DNA of 64,000 nt from Kaistia terrae. GTDB lineage: Bacteria; Pseudomonadota; Alphaproteobacteria; Rhizobiales; Kaistiaceae. Made by a program: the position numbers and the translations under genes. This document shows positions 7,128 to 16,028 of this stretch, in pieces. The notes under the pieces are model-generated. The model was not told the DNA's origin and did not search any database. It saw only the letters and a list, made by a program, of their open reading frames with translations. The first letter of the stretch is position 1. Every line of letters begins with the position of its first letter. The DNA is taken from positions 310,001 through 374,000 of the forward strand of contig NZ_JAPKNH010000003.1 in the NCBI RefSeq assembly GCF_026344005.1, written 5' to 3'.

Positions 7128-9998
7128 ATGGGCGAACTCGGCAGGCTGCGACGCAATTTCGGACTTTTTCTGGTCGTCCTGACCTGGATCCATGTGCCGT
7201 TCATCGCGCTGGTCGCGTGGTGGATCGATCGTGGCATCGTCGCGCCGACTCTGCTGGCGATTCTGCTGGCCCTGGCGATGCAGGTGTCCTGGACGCTGCG
7301 CGGCCCGGCGCCGGTGACGCGCTATGTTTCGGCCGTCGCGCTGATGGGGCAGCCGGCGCTGCTGGTCTACATGTTCGCGGGCCATCCGTGGCAGATGGAC
7401 ATGCACATGTACTTCTTCGCCACGTTGGCCCTCGTCATCGGCTGGTGCGATTGGCGGCCCGTCGTCGTCGCCGCCGTCGCGGTCGCCGCGCATCACCTGA
7501 TGCTCAATTTCGTCTTCCCCTACGCCGTGTTCCCGCTTGGCGCCGATTTGCCCCGCGTCTATCTGCACGCCTCGATCGTGGCGTTCCAGACCATCGTGCT
7601 GGTCTGGCTCAGCCAGACGCTCGCCGCGAGTTTCCGCCGCATCAAGACGATGAGCGACGAGATCGTGCTCGCCAATGAGACGCTGGAGCAGAAGGTCGCC
7701 GACCGCACGCGCGAGGCCAATGCCGCGAACATCGCCAAGAGCCTGTTCCTGGCTAATATGAGCCACGAGATCCGCACGCCGATGAATGCCATACTCGGCT
7801 TCAGCCATCTGGCGCTGCGTACCGGGCTGCTGCCGAAGCAGGCGGATTATGTCAGCAAGATCAAGGCGGCCAGCACGGCGCTGCTGACGCTAATCAATGA
7901 CATTCTCGACTTCTCGAAAGTCGAAGCCGGCATGCTCTCGCTCGAGAACACGCACTTCAAGATCCGCGAGACCATCGAGAACGCGACGGCCATCTCGGCC
8001 GTCAAGGCGGCCGAAAAGGGCGTCGACGTCCGCATCAACATCGATGACAACGTGCCGACGACCCTGCTCGGCGACGCGCTGCGGCTGAACCAGATCATCC
8101 TCAATCTCGTCTCCAATGCGGTGAAATTCACGGACCGGGGCGGCGTGATCCTGACGATCCGCACGCAGGAGAAGATCGACAAGAAGCTCACCCTGGAGGT
8201 GTCTATCCGCGATACCGGCATCGGCATGACGCCCGAGCAGCAGCAGATGCTGTTCCGCTCGTTCAGCCAGGCCGACAACTCCATGACCCGCAAGTTCGGC
8301 GGCACTGGCCTCGGCCTTGCGATCAGCAAGCAGTTGGTCGAGCTGATGGGTGGCACGATCCGCGTCGAGAGCGCTGCCGGCGCCGGCAGCACGTTCATCT
8401 TCACCGTGCGGATGGAAGAAGGCGACGCGCTGATGCTGGCCGAGGCGGCCGATGTCGAGAAGCTGCGGGGGATCCGTGTGCTGATTGCCGACGACAATCC
8501 CGCGTCGCGCGAGATCCTGCATTCGGTTTTCGAAAGCTGGTCGGTGCAGGCCGATCTCGTCGCCTCCGGCACAGAGGCAATCGCGCTGCTCGAAGATGCG
8601 CAGGCGCGCGGCGTCACCTATGATCTGATGCTGATCGACTGGAAGATGCCCGGCATGGACGGCATCGAGTCGGTCGAAGCGATGCGCAACAGCGAGACGC
8701 TGACCAGCCTGCCGACCATCATGATGGTCAGCGCCTATGCGCGCGAAGAGGCCATGGACAGCGCCAGCGAGGCGGGCATCTCGGCCTTCCTCGTCAAGCC
8801 GGTCGATACCGCGATCCTCCTGGCCGAGGTAACGCAACTCGTCGGCCGGGCGGCAGGACAGGCACGCGCCGATGTCGCGGCGGTTCAGGCCGTTCCCATG
8901 GTCGCGCCGGAATTGCGGGGCTCACGCATCCTTCTCGTCGAAGACAACGAGATCAATCGCGAGGTCGCCTTCGAGATCCTCAGCGATGGCGGCCTGATCG
9001 TCGAACTGGCCGAGAATGGCCGCATCGCCTGCGAAATGGTGCTCGATTCCAGCCAAACCTATGACGCCGTGCTGATGGACGTGCAGATGCCGGAGATGGA
9101 CGGCATCGAGGCGACGAAGCGCATCCGCCTGACGATCGCAGCCGACAGGCTCCCGATCATCGCCATGACGGCGCACGCCTATGAGCAGGAGCGCCAGAAC
9201 TGCCTTCAGGCCGGCATGAACGACCACGTCGCCAAGCCGGTCGATCCGGAACTTCTGATGCGGACGCTGGATCGCTGGGTGAAGCCGCGCAGATCGGAAG
9301 AAGCGGCATCGCCAGTCGCTGCAGAGGCTTCGGCTGCACCGGTGGCGCCGGTTGCCATTGCGGTGATCGACCTGCCGGCGGAACTGTTGCCCTTCGACCT
9401 GGAGACGGCGCTCGTTCGCGTCAACGGCAAGAAGGCGCTTCTACGCAAGCTGATCGTTACGTTCGCCACCAACTATCGCGGCGTGATCGCCACGCTGCGA
9501 TCCGAGATAGACGCGGGCGCGGTCGACGACGCAAGGCGATTGGCGCATTCGCTGAAGGGCGTTTCCGGCTCGCTGGAATTGCGCAAGGTGGCCGAAGCAT
9601 CAAGGCAACTGGAAGACGCGCTGGCACATCGCGAGTTGGCGAACATCGACGAACTTGTCGACCGTCTCGATTTAGCCCTTCGGCCGGCCCTAGCCGCGGC
9701 TCGCACGCTGCTGCCGGCCGAGGACACCCCCGCCATTGCACCGGCGGCAAGCCTCGACGCGTCGGCCCGCAGCGAAGCTGCGCGCCTTCTCGACGAGCTT
9801 CGCCAGCAACTGACGAAACGGAGCATGCGCGCCCGCAAAACATTCGAAACGCTCGAAGCCACGCTCAAGGGCACACCGGAAGCGAGCCATCTGGCCGAGA
9901 TCCGCGACCCGATCAGCCGGCTGGACTTCAGCAATGCCCTTGCGAACCTGGACGCCATCCAGGAGCACTTCGTCGAGATCAGGGAATTAGAGAATTGA
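7128..9998 (+). CDS. Hybrid sensor histidine kinase (HisKA-HATPase-REC-REC-HPt)
   Basis: A 956-residue phosphorelay protein. Several membrane helices lie in residues 12-165, with a His-rich MHMYFFATL...AHHLMLNF pattern also seen in the membrane regions of some chemotaxis-type sensors. A short coiled coil (175-200) leads to the HisKA H-box with phosphorylatable H213 (NMSHEIRTPMNA). The ATPase domain follows (N-box NLVSNAVKF, G-boxes DTGIGM and GGTGLGLAI). Two receiver domains carry D504 (LIDWKMPGMDG) and D651 (LMDVQMPEMDG). A C-terminal HPt domain has H807 (AHSLKGVSG). All steps of a His-Asp-His relay are thus in one chain. The stop overlaps the TTG start of a PleD-like response regulator, the likely partner. 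Confidence 0.93.
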   Translation: MGELGRLRRNFGLFLVVLTWIHVPFIALVAWWIDRGIVAPTLLAILLALAMQVSWTLRGPAPVTRYVSAVALMGQPALLVYMFAGHPWQMDMHMYFFATLALVIGWCDWRPVVVAAVAVAAHHLMLNFVFPYAVFPLGADLPRVYLHASIVAFQTIVLVWLSQTLAASFRRIKTMSDEIVLANETLEQKVADRTREANAANIAKSLFLANMSHEIRTPMNAILGFSHLALRTGLLPKQADYVSKIKAASTALLTLINDILDFSKVEAGMLSLENTHFKIRETIENATAISAVKAAEKGVDVRINIDDNVPTTLLGDALRLNQIILNLVSNAVKFTDRGGVILTIRTQEKIDKKLTLEVSIRDTGIGMTPEQQQMLFRSFSQADNSMTRKFGGTGLGLAISKQLVELMGGTIRVESAAGAGSTFIFTVRMEEGDALMLAEAADVEKLRGIRVLIADDNPASREILHSVFESWSVQADLVASGTEAIALLEDAQARGVTYDLMLIDWKMPGMDGIESVEAMRNSETLTSLPTIMMVSAYAREEAMDSASEAGISAFLVKPVDTAILLAEVTQLVGRAAGQARADVAAVQAVPMVAPELRGSRILLVEDNEINREVAFEILSDGGLIVELAENGRIACEMVLDSSQTYDAVLMDVQMPEMDGIEATKRIRLTIAADRLPIIAMTAHAYEQERQNCLQAGMNDHVAKPVDPELLMRTLDRWVKPRRSEEAASPVAAEASAAPVAPVAIAVIDLPAELLPFDLETALVRVNGKKALLRKLIVTFATNYRGVIATLRSEIDAGAVDDARRLAHSLKGVSGSLELRKVAEASRQLEDALAHRELANIDELVDRLDLALRPALAAARTLLPAEDTPAIAPAASLDASARSEAARLLDELRQQLTKRSMRARKTFETLEATLKGTPEASHLAEIRDPISRLDFSNALANLDAIQEHFVEIRELEN

Positions 9999-10924
9999 AC
10001 AAGCGTCCATCGATCCTCATCGTCGATGACGAAGTCAGCAATATCGAGATCCTGAGCGCGGTGCTTGAGGAGGATCACGATATCTACTTCGCCACCTCCG
10101 GTACCGAAGCTCTCGAGATTGCACGCACGACGCTGCCGGACCTGATCCTGCTCGACGTGCTGATGCCGGGTATCGACGGCTATGAGGTCTGCGCCGCGAT
10201 CAAGGCAGATCCACTGATTGCCGACGTGCCGGTCATCTTCACCACCGCGCTCGGCGACCAGGAAGCCGAGGTGAAGGGGCTTATGCTCGGCGCCATCGAT
10301 TACATCACCAAGCCCATCCTGCCGATCGTCGTGCGGGCCCGCGTGCGCAACCACCTCGACATGAAGCGGATGCGCGACGAACTGGCCGAGATGGCCGTCA
10401 CCGATGCGCTCACCGGCCTGGGCAACCGCCGCCGGCTGGAGAAGTCCCTGAACCAGGAGACGGCACGCCTGTCGCGCACCGGCGGCCAACTCTCGGTCAT
10501 CATCCTCGACATCGACTTCTTCAAGAAGTTCAACGATCTCTATGGCCACACGGCCGGCGACCGCTGCCTGACCATGGTGGCGGCGGCGCTCAACCGCGCC
10601 GTGCACCACGCCAGCGACGTGACCATCCGCTATGGCGGCGAGGAGTTCGCCTGCGTCCTGCCCGAGATCGATCATCTCGAGGCGATGGAAATCGCGCTCG
10701 GCATCCGCGACCGCGTCCAGGCGCTCGGCATCCCGCATTCCGGCTCGGAGGCGTCGCCTTTCGTCTCCGTCAGCCTCGGCGTCGCCACCGCGCCCTGCCT
10801 GCCCGGCAGCCAGCCGGAAGCCTGGATCAAGGCGGCCGACAAACAGCTCTATGTCGCCAAGGCCGCTGGCCGCAACCTGGTAGAGGGCATCATTTTCGAG
10901 GCGACCGAGTCCTTGCCGACCTGA
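9995..10924 (+). CDS. PleD-like response regulator with diguanylate cyclase (REC-GGDEF)
   Basis: A 309-residue protein: receiver domain (about residues 5-120, phosphoacceptor D54 in LLDVLMPGIDG) followed by a GGDEF domain (about 140-305). The active-site motif is GGEEF (in IRYGGEEFACVLPE), so it should convert two GTP to cyclic di-GMP. At the place of the inhibitory RxxD site, six residues before the GGEEF, the sequence reads HASD, so product inhibition through that site is probably lost. The start is TTG at 9995, overlapping the kinase stop by 4 bp (TTGA), which indicates translational coupling. The kinase HPt domain is the likely phosphodonor. Confidence 0.92.
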   Translation: MNKRPSILIVDDEVSNIEILSAVLEEDHDIYFATSGTEALEIARTTLPDLILLDVLMPGIDGYEVCAAIKADPLIADVPVIFTTALGDQEAEVKGLMLGAIDYITKPILPIVVRARVRNHLDMKRMRDELAEMAVTDALTGLGNRRRLEKSLNQETARLSRTGGQLSVIILDIDFFKKFNDLYGHTAGDRCLTMVAAALNRAVHHASDVTIRYGGEEFACVLPEIDHLEAMEIALGIRDRVQALGIPHSGSEASPFVSVSLGVATAPCLPGSQPEAWIKAADKQLYVAKAAGRNLVEGIIFEATESLPT

Positions 10925-10926
10925 GA

Positions 10927-10946
10927 GCCGGCTAAACTTAGCCGGC
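10927..10946 (+). terminator. Hairpin after GGDEF gene
   Basis: A 20-bp inverted repeat with 9-bp arms (gccggctaa / ttagccggc) starting 3 bp after the stop codon. No T-run follows, so termination is likely but not certain. Confidence 0.5.
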
Positions 10947-11055
10947 AATCGTGCCGCCTCCCCCAGAAGTGGGAAGACAATGCCGACGGCCTGTGCTTCG
11001 ATCGGGCTAGCCCGCATCGAATCCCAGAGACGGGCGTCATTTCGGGAGGATGATT

Positions 11056-11793
11056 GTGGGAGTAATACTCGTCACGGGCGCGTCGCGCGGGCTTGGTGCT
11101 GCGATCGCAAGGGGACTGGGCGCCGCCGGCTGGACGGTCGCCGTCAATTTCGCACATGACGATATCGGCGCCGGCAGTGTTGTCGACGCCATTACCAGCG
11201 CCGGCGGCAGCGCGTCCGCCTTCAAGTTCGATGTAACCGACAAGGCCAGTGTTCGGCACGGCATCGCCGAGATTGACCGCCAGATTGGCCCCGTCGACGC
11301 CATCGTCAACAACGCCACGGGTCCGCAACCGCTGATCCCGATCGAGGAGCAGACCTGGGACGATCATCTCGACCAGCTCCGCTTCTTCGTCAAAGCGCCC
11401 CTCCTCCTGCTTCAGGCGGCCCTTCCCGACTGGCGCTCCCGCCGTGCCGGCCGCGTCATCAATATCGGCTCGGAAGTGGTCGACATGGGCAATCCGATCT
11501 TCGGCCACTACGTCGCGGCGAAGGCGGCGATGGTCGGACTAACGCGTTCCTGGGCGCGCGAACTGGGGCCGGACGGCATCACCGTCAATCTGGTGGCGCC
11601 GGGTTTCATCCCCGTCGAGCGCCATGCCGATACGACAATGGATGAGTTGGAAGAATACCGACGTCTCGTGCCACTCGGCCATCAGGGCGTGCCGGAGGAT
11701 ATTGCCGGCATCGTCACCTTCCTCGCCTCGCCGGCCGCCGATTTCATCACCGGCCAGACCTTTGCCGTGAATGGCGGACGAACGCTGGCCTGA
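11056..11793 (+). CDS. SDR family oxidoreductase (3-oxoacyl-ACP reductase-like)
   Basis: A 245-residue classical short-chain dehydrogenase. The cofactor motif TGASRGLG is at residues 7-14, NNAT replaces the common NNAG, and the catalytic triad is S139, Y152, K156 (IGSEVV, HYVAAK). It ends in the FabG-like FITGQTFAVNGG. GTG 11056 is preferred because GGGAGG lies 6 bases upstream; ATG 11050 directly abuts that ribosome site. It reduces a ketone or oxidises an alcohol with NAD(P)H; the substrate is unknown. It is followed by a T-tailed terminator and stands alone, although a partly symmetric sequence at 10997-11021 upstream could be an operator. Confidence 0.88.
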   Translation: MGVILVTGASRGLGAAIARGLGAAGWTVAVNFAHDDIGAGSVVDAITSAGGSASAFKFDVTDKASVRHGIAEIDRQIGPVDAIVNNATGPQPLIPIEEQTWDDHLDQLRFFVKAPLLLLQAALPDWRSRRAGRVINIGSEVVDMGNPIFGHYVAAKAAMVGLTRSWARELGPDGITVNLVAPGFIPVERHADTTMDELEEYRRLVPLGHQGVPEDIAGIVTFLASPAADFITGQTFAVNGGRTLA

Positions 11794-11811
11794 TCCATCG
11801 CCATCGTCATG

Positions 11812-11842
11812 ACGGCCGGGGAGACATTTCCCGGCCGTTTTT
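11812..11842 (+). terminator. Rho-independent terminator after SDR gene
   Basis: Nine-base arms acggccggg / cccggccgt with a 9-base loop, followed directly by a T-run (ttttt). It lies 19 bp behind the SDR stop and just upstream of the acetyltransferase gene. Confidence 0.8.
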
Positions 11843-11863
11843 GTTTCCGCGACCGGAGCCGCA

Positions 11864-12496
11864 ATGTCCGCCCTGACCCGCCAGGACTTTCGCCTTCGCC
11901 AAGCTGACCTCGCCGACATGCCGGCCGTGTACCGGGTCTGCCTGCGGACCGGCAATGCCGGCCAGGACGCCAGCGCGCACGAAGACGATCCTGACGCGCT
12001 CGGCCACATGTTCATTGGGCCCTATCTGGTTCTGGAGCCGAAATTCGCCTTCGTGCTGGAGGGGCCGAACGGCGTCGCCGGCTATGTCATGGGTGCACTC
12101 GACACGCCGGATTTTTATCGCCGTATGGAACGCGACTGGCTGGCGAAGATTCGCACCCGCGTGAAAAACCCGGGCGACGACGAAAGCCACTGGACCGGCA
12201 GCGACTGGGTCCGTCGGCTGATCCACCGGCCGCCCTACCTCTACCCTCCGGCGCTTCACCCCTATCCGTCACACGGGCATGTCGATTTCCTGCCCGAGGC
12301 GCGCGGCCTCGGCTGGGGCAGGCGCGGCTTCGAGCACCTTATGCAGGCGCTATCCGACGCCGGTTCGCCCGGCATGCATCTCGACGTAAGCCCCCATAAT
12401 CACTCGGCTATAGCCTTCTACGAGAAGCTCGGCTTCGCCCCGGTCAACTCGGACGAATTGCCACCCGGCGGCCTGACGATGGCGCGGCGGTTTTAG
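11864..12496 (+). CDS. GNAT family N-acetyltransferase
   Basis: A 210-residue protein with the GNAT fold. The N-terminal FRLRQADLADMPAVYRVC start is typical, the acetyl-CoA loop lies in the segment around EARGLGWGRRGFEHL (about residues 145-160; the usual Q/RxxGxG/A pattern reads RGLGWGR), and the C-terminal NHSAIAFYEKLGF is diagnostic. A long insert around residues 70-125 (with KNPGDDESHWTGSDWVRRLIHRPP-like sequence) resembles acetyltransferases fused or related to O-GlcNAcase-like neighbours. The acceptor is unknown. It is translated from ATG 11864 directly behind the terminator of the SDR gene, so it has its own promoter or depends on readthrough. Confidence 0.85.
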   Translation: MSALTRQDFRLRQADLADMPAVYRVCLRTGNAGQDASAHEDDPDALGHMFIGPYLVLEPKFAFVLEGPNGVAGYVMGALDTPDFYRRMERDWLAKIRTRVKNPGDDESHWTGSDWVRRLIHRPPYLYPPALHPYPSHGHVDFLPEARGLGWGRRGFEHLMQALSDAGSPGMHLDVSPHNHSAIAFYEKLGFAPVNSDELPPGGLTMARRF

Positions 12497-12519
12497 GGAC
12501 CGGGTGCGCGCCCTTCCTT

Positions 12520-12643
12520 CACCTCTCCCTGAGGGAGAGGTCGACGCACGCGGTGCGGCGGGTGAGGGTTTACGGCCTCACCCGGATGGTTCCCTAACCC
12601 CTCACCCGGAGCTTCGCTCCGACCTCTCCCTCAGGGAGAGGTG
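12520..12643. repeat. Palindromic intergenic repeat, family B, copy 1
   Basis: A 124-bp element framed by cacctctccctgagggagaggt on the left and a matching cctctccctcagggagaggtg on the right. Inside are inverted ggtgagggttta / cctaacccctcacc-type stretches. It lies between two convergent genes. A second copy is at 49129-49251. Confidence 0.88.
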
Positions 12644-12666
12644 AGCAAGCACTGCGACATGCGAAA

Positions 12667-13632
12667 TCACCCCAGCGACTTCATCCAGTCGGCGACCGCC
12701 TCATAGGTGGCGAGTGTCGCCGGCGGCGGGTTGGGCGCTCCGATGAAGCCGTGATTGACGCCTTCGACATGCAGATAGCTCGTCTCCACGCCGGCCGACT
12801 TCAGCCGCGCGGCGAACAGCGCGCCATCCTCGGCCAGCACATCATAGGCAGCCGTGATGACCAGCGTCGGCGGGAATCCGGCGAGATCAGCAAGCTCCGC
12901 TGTCAGCGGCGAGCAACGCGGATCGTTCCAGTCGGCCGGATCGGGCGCATAGAGATTACGGAACCAGATCATGTCGGCCTCGGACAGGCCAACGGAGCCA
13001 TCGCCAAACGCCTCATAAGAGACGCCCGCCCCGATCGCCGTCATGTCCGTGACGGGATAGAAGGCGATCAGGCCGGCCAGTTCGGGCCCACGGCCGTCGC
13101 GACCGGAAAGGATGGCGGCGATCGCCAGCGTCGCCCCGGCACTGTCGCCGGCGATGAAGATGCGATCCGGATCGACGCCGAGCGACGGCGCCCGCTTCAC
13201 GAGGTCGAGCAAGGCGGCAAAGGCATCGTTCGCTCCCGCCGGGAATGGCGCTTCCGGCGCCAGCCGGTAGTTCACCGAGACAACCAGCGCGCCGGTCTCG
13301 TTGACGAGGCGGCGCGCGTTGCGGTCATGCGTGTTGAAGCTGCCGAGAACGAAACCGCCGCCATGCAGATAGACGATGAGCGGCGGCTTCTCCGTGCCAA
13401 TCTCAGGCCGGTAGAGCTTCGCCGCCAGCGGTCCCTCGGCCCCCGCGACGGTGATTTCCTCCGTGCCGGCGACCTCCGGCTGTCCGCTGGCATTCGCCTG
13501 CGTCTCCTCGAACAGCGGCTTGGCGGACGCCGGGCCGATATCGGGGAAGGCCGGTCTAGCCTGGCGCGCCTTGACCCCCTCGACGAGGATCGGGTGCAGC
13601 GGCTCGACAGTCGAAAGATCAGAATTTGCCAT
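12667..13632 (-). CDS. Alpha/beta hydrolase (hormone-sensitive-lipase-like esterase)
   Basis: A 321-residue esterase of the HSL/bacterial family IV type: the oxyanion-hole motif HGGG is at residues 90-93, the nucleophile S164 sits in GDSAG (162-166), and the C-terminal TAAYDVLAEDG and VNHGF segments supply the acid and His. It hydrolyses a short-chain ester or lactone. Its start overlaps the end of the RraA-like gene by 14 bp, so it is the last gene of the uxaA-type unit. In that setting hydrolysis of a sugar lactone or an acylated sugar acid is a reasonable guess. Confidence 0.88.
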   Translation of the reverse strand: MANSDLSTVEPLHPILVEGVKARQARPAFPDIGPASAKPLFEETQANASGQPEVAGTEEITVAGAEGPLAAKLYRPEIGTEKPPLIVYLHGGGFVLGSFNTHDRNARRLVNETGALVVSVNYRLAPEAPFPAGANDAFAALLDLVKRAPSLGVDPDRIFIAGDSAGATLAIAAILSGRDGRGPELAGLIAFYPVTDMTAIGAGVSYEAFGDGSVGLSEADMIWFRNLYAPDPADWNDPRCSPLTAELADLAGFPPTLVITAAYDVLAEDGALFAARLKSAGVETSYLHVEGVNHGFIGAPNPPPATLATYEAVADWMKSLG

Positions 13633-14266
13633 GCTTCAGATAAGCCTGTTGGGGATCGGTGCCGGCGAGGATCGCCTTGCGGACGAGATTTTCCGTCGAG
13701 ATCGCAGTCTCGGCCCGCTCGACGACTTCGGCAAGATGCTCGGCCGGAATACGGATCAGTCCGTCGCGGTCGCCGAGGAAATAGTCGCCTGGCCGGATGT
13801 CGATGCCGCCGATGACGATCGGCACATCGGTCGCCACCGGCAGCCAGTGCCCGACGATATCACGCGGCGTGAAACCCCGGCACCAGGTCTGGAAGCCCAT
13901 TTCGAGCAGGAAATTGGTGTCGCGGATGAAGCCGTCGACGATTGCCCCGCGCACGCCCTTGTTCTTCAACGTCTCGGCCGACAGCTCGCCCATATGCGCG
14001 ACGATGCGGTCGTTCGGCTGCGATACCCAGATCGAACCGGCCGGCGCCTTGGAGAGCAGGCCGGTCCAGGCGAGCAGCGTCTCGTGGCCGTCCGCGTCCG
14101 GATCGGCACGGCCCTCGATGGTGAAGGCAGGCCCGGCAAGCGCGCGCTCCGGCATGATCGGGCGCATCTCGGCTGGCATCGTGAAATCGCGCAGCCCCAT
14201 GGCGCGCATCACGTCATGCACGGCGCCGGTGTAGCAGGCCTCCAGCCTAGCGGTCAGATCGGTCAA
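13619..14266 (-). CDS. RraA-like aldolase/decarboxylase family protein
   Basis: A 215-residue protein of the RraA/HMG-aldolase family. The family signature GAIVDGFIRD (GxxxRD type, with metal-binding Asp) is present. Despite the name, most genomic members beside catabolic genes are class II pyruvate aldolases or oxaloacetate decarboxylases cleaving 2-oxo acids. Downstream of an altronate-dehydratase-type enzyme, which makes 2-keto-3-deoxy sugar acids, an aldolase of this sort would split the product into pyruvate and an aldehyde. That pathway link is inference from gene order. Confidence 0.87.
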   Translation of the reverse strand: MTDLTARLEACYTGAVHDVMRAMGLRDFTMPAEMRPIMPERALAGPAFTIEGRADPDADGHETLLAWTGLLSKAPAGSIWVSQPNDRIVAHMGELSAETLKNKGVRGAIVDGFIRDTNFLLEMGFQTWCRGFTPRDIVGHWLPVATDVPIVIGGIDIRPGDYFLGDRDGLIRIPAEHLAEVVERAETAISTENLVRKAILAGTDPQQAYLKHGKF

Positions 14267-14295
14267 AACATCCTCCCCGATGTCTATTCTCTATG

Positions 14296-15549
14296 TCAGA
14301 CCGGCAGGCAGGCCGGGCCGATCGGCTCGAAGCTCTTGTAGCCGAGCACGAATTCCTGATGGGCCAGTTCCTCCGATTTCGTGCGTTTCCCCCGCGCGAG
14401 ATCGACGACAAGATCATGGATCTCGCGGCCGACTTCGTCGAGGCTGGCGCGGCCCTCGATAATGCGGCCGGCATCGACATCCATGTCGTCCTCCATCCGG
14501 CGAAACGTCTCCGGATTGGCGCAGATCTTCACCACAGGCGAGATTGCCGACCCCACCACCGAGCCGCGCCCGGTGACGAACAGCACGGCATGGCTGCCGC
14601 AGGCGATCAGTTCGGCGATTTCGGCATTGTCGTTGATGTTCGGGAAGCCGAAGCGCACCTCGCCGTCGGGCACGACGTCGAGCAGGTACAGCCCGCCATG
14701 CGGTGGCACGTCGCCCGGCTTGATCAGTCCGGAGATCGGCGACGCGCCGGATTTGGCATATGCGCCCATCGACTTCTCCTCGATGGTGGTCAGCCCACCC
14801 TCGGCATTGCCGGCGGCGAACGAGCCATAGCCGAGCGTCGCGTAGTAGCGCGCCGCCTTGGCGACCGAGGCCTCCAGGATTTCGCCTAGTTCCGGAGTCA
14901 CGGCGCGGGCCGCCATGATGTGCTCGCAGCCGATCAGCTCGCCGGTTTCCTCGAAGATGCAGGCGGCCCCCTCCTCGACGAACTGGTCGAAGGCGCGGCC
15001 GGCGGCGGGGTTGCCCGAAATACCGGACGTGCCGTCCGACCCGCCGCAGACGGTGCCGATGATCAGTTCGCTCGGCTGCATCGGCACAGTCGGCGCCTCG
15101 TCCAGCAGCGCGCGCTGTTCGGCGACGAAGGCCCTGCCCTCGGCCATCGACTTGCGCGTGCCTCCGGTTGCCTGGATGACGATGGTCTTCACAGGCCGGC
15201 CGCTGTCGCGCACCTTCTTTTCCAGCGCGTATTTGTTGAAGCTCTCGCAGCCGAGCGAGATCAGCAGCACCGCGCCGACATTCGGATGCGTACAGAGGCG
15301 CTCCATCATCGTCTCGGCATAGGGGTTCGGATAGCAGCCCGGAAAGCCGATGACATGCACGTCGTGTTCGCGGAACGGGATCGCGATCTCGCGCGCCACG
15401 TGGTGGGCGCACTCGACGAGATAGGCGACGACGACCGTGTTGCGGATACCCTTGCGCCCGTCGCTGCGCAGCCAGCCGCGCATCGTTTCAGTCAGCTGCA
15501 GCCCTTGAGGAACGGCAGTGGTGGTGCCCGTGGCAATGGCCATGCTCAT
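14296..15549 (-). CDS. UxaA family hydro-lyase, large part (altronate/galactarate dehydratase-like)
   Basis: A 417-residue protein with the DGRKGIRN start and GFPGCYPNP motif of the UxaA C-terminal domain, together with conserved Cys (GCESFNKYA, GTVCGGSDGTSG) likely used for an iron site. UxaA/GarD enzymes dehydrate altronate, galactarate or related aldonic and aldaric acids to 2-keto-3-deoxy acids. E. coli UxaA carries the SAF domain and this domain on one chain; here they are two genes overlapping by 4 bp (ATGA), as in (2R)-sulfolactate-lyase-like and several sugar-acid split dehydratases. The exact substrate is not deducible. Confidence 0.9.
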   Translation of the reverse strand: MSMAIATGTTTAVPQGLQLTETMRGWLRSDGRKGIRNTVVVAYLVECAHHVAREIAIPFREHDVHVIGFPGCYPNPYAETMMERLCTHPNVGAVLLISLGCESFNKYALEKKVRDSGRPVKTIVIQATGGTRKSMAEGRAFVAEQRALLDEAPTVPMQPSELIIGTVCGGSDGTSGISGNPAAGRAFDQFVEEGAACIFEETGELIGCEHIMAARAVTPELGEILEASVAKAARYYATLGYGSFAAGNAEGGLTTIEEKSMGAYAKSGASPISGLIKPGDVPPHGGLYLLDVVPDGEVRFGFPNINDNAEIAELIACGSHAVLFVTGRGSVVGSAISPVVKICANPETFRRMEDDMDVDAGRIIEGRASLDEVGREIHDLVVDLARGKRTKSEELAHQEFVLGYKSFEPIGPACLPV

Positions 15550-15908
15550 GTCCGTGCCTCCGGCTTTTCCGCGTCCATCAGATGATAGGTGGGCGTGTAG
15601 TCGCTTCTAACGTTGTGGACGTGCACGGGTGTGCCGATGGCGATTGCTTCCGTCGCCGTGCCGATCGGAGCGCCATACTTCACGATCTTCTCGCCGGCCG
15701 CGATCGCACGCCGTGCCAGCTTGTGGCCGAGCGGCAGGTCAGCGGCGAGCGTCGCGTCGATCCCTTCGACGAGGATGGTCTCGCCCGCCCGGATCCGCAT
15801 CCGCGCGACCAGCACGTTGTCCCCCTCGAAGAGAAGAAGCAACCGGCCATCGGTGCTGGTCGGCGGCGGCGCAAGGTCAGGAGAAAGGTCACGCGAAGGG
15901 TTCGGCAT
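15546..15908 (-). CDS. UxaA family hydro-lyase, small SAF-domain part
   Basis: A 120-residue SAF-domain protein. The pattern LPLGHKLARRAIAAGEKIVKYGAPIGTATEAIAIGTPVHVHNV is the classic N-terminal domain of altronate and galactarate dehydratases. It overlaps the large-part gene by 4 bp and the two should form one enzyme. The first 20 residues are Pro-rich and outside the domain. It is the first gene of the minus-strand unit and lies divergent to the GntR gene at 16029; the 120-bp gap between them must hold both promoters and includes an A/T-rich stretch. Confidence 0.9.
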   Translation of the reverse strand: MPNPSRDLSPDLAPPPTSTDGRLLLLFEGDNVLVARMRIRAGETILVEGIDATLAADLPLGHKLARRAIAAGEKIVKYGAPIGTATEAIAIGTPVHVHNVRSDYTPTYHLMDAEKPEART

Positions 15909-16028
15909 GGCGATCTGGCTCTGCTCAAAAGTCCCGGCTCTCCTTAACGCTGCTAGCCCATCGTCCGTCCAAAAGAAACAAAAAATTTTTTATTGCGCGC
16001 CGAGTAAATCCGAGCCTATCGTTGCGGC

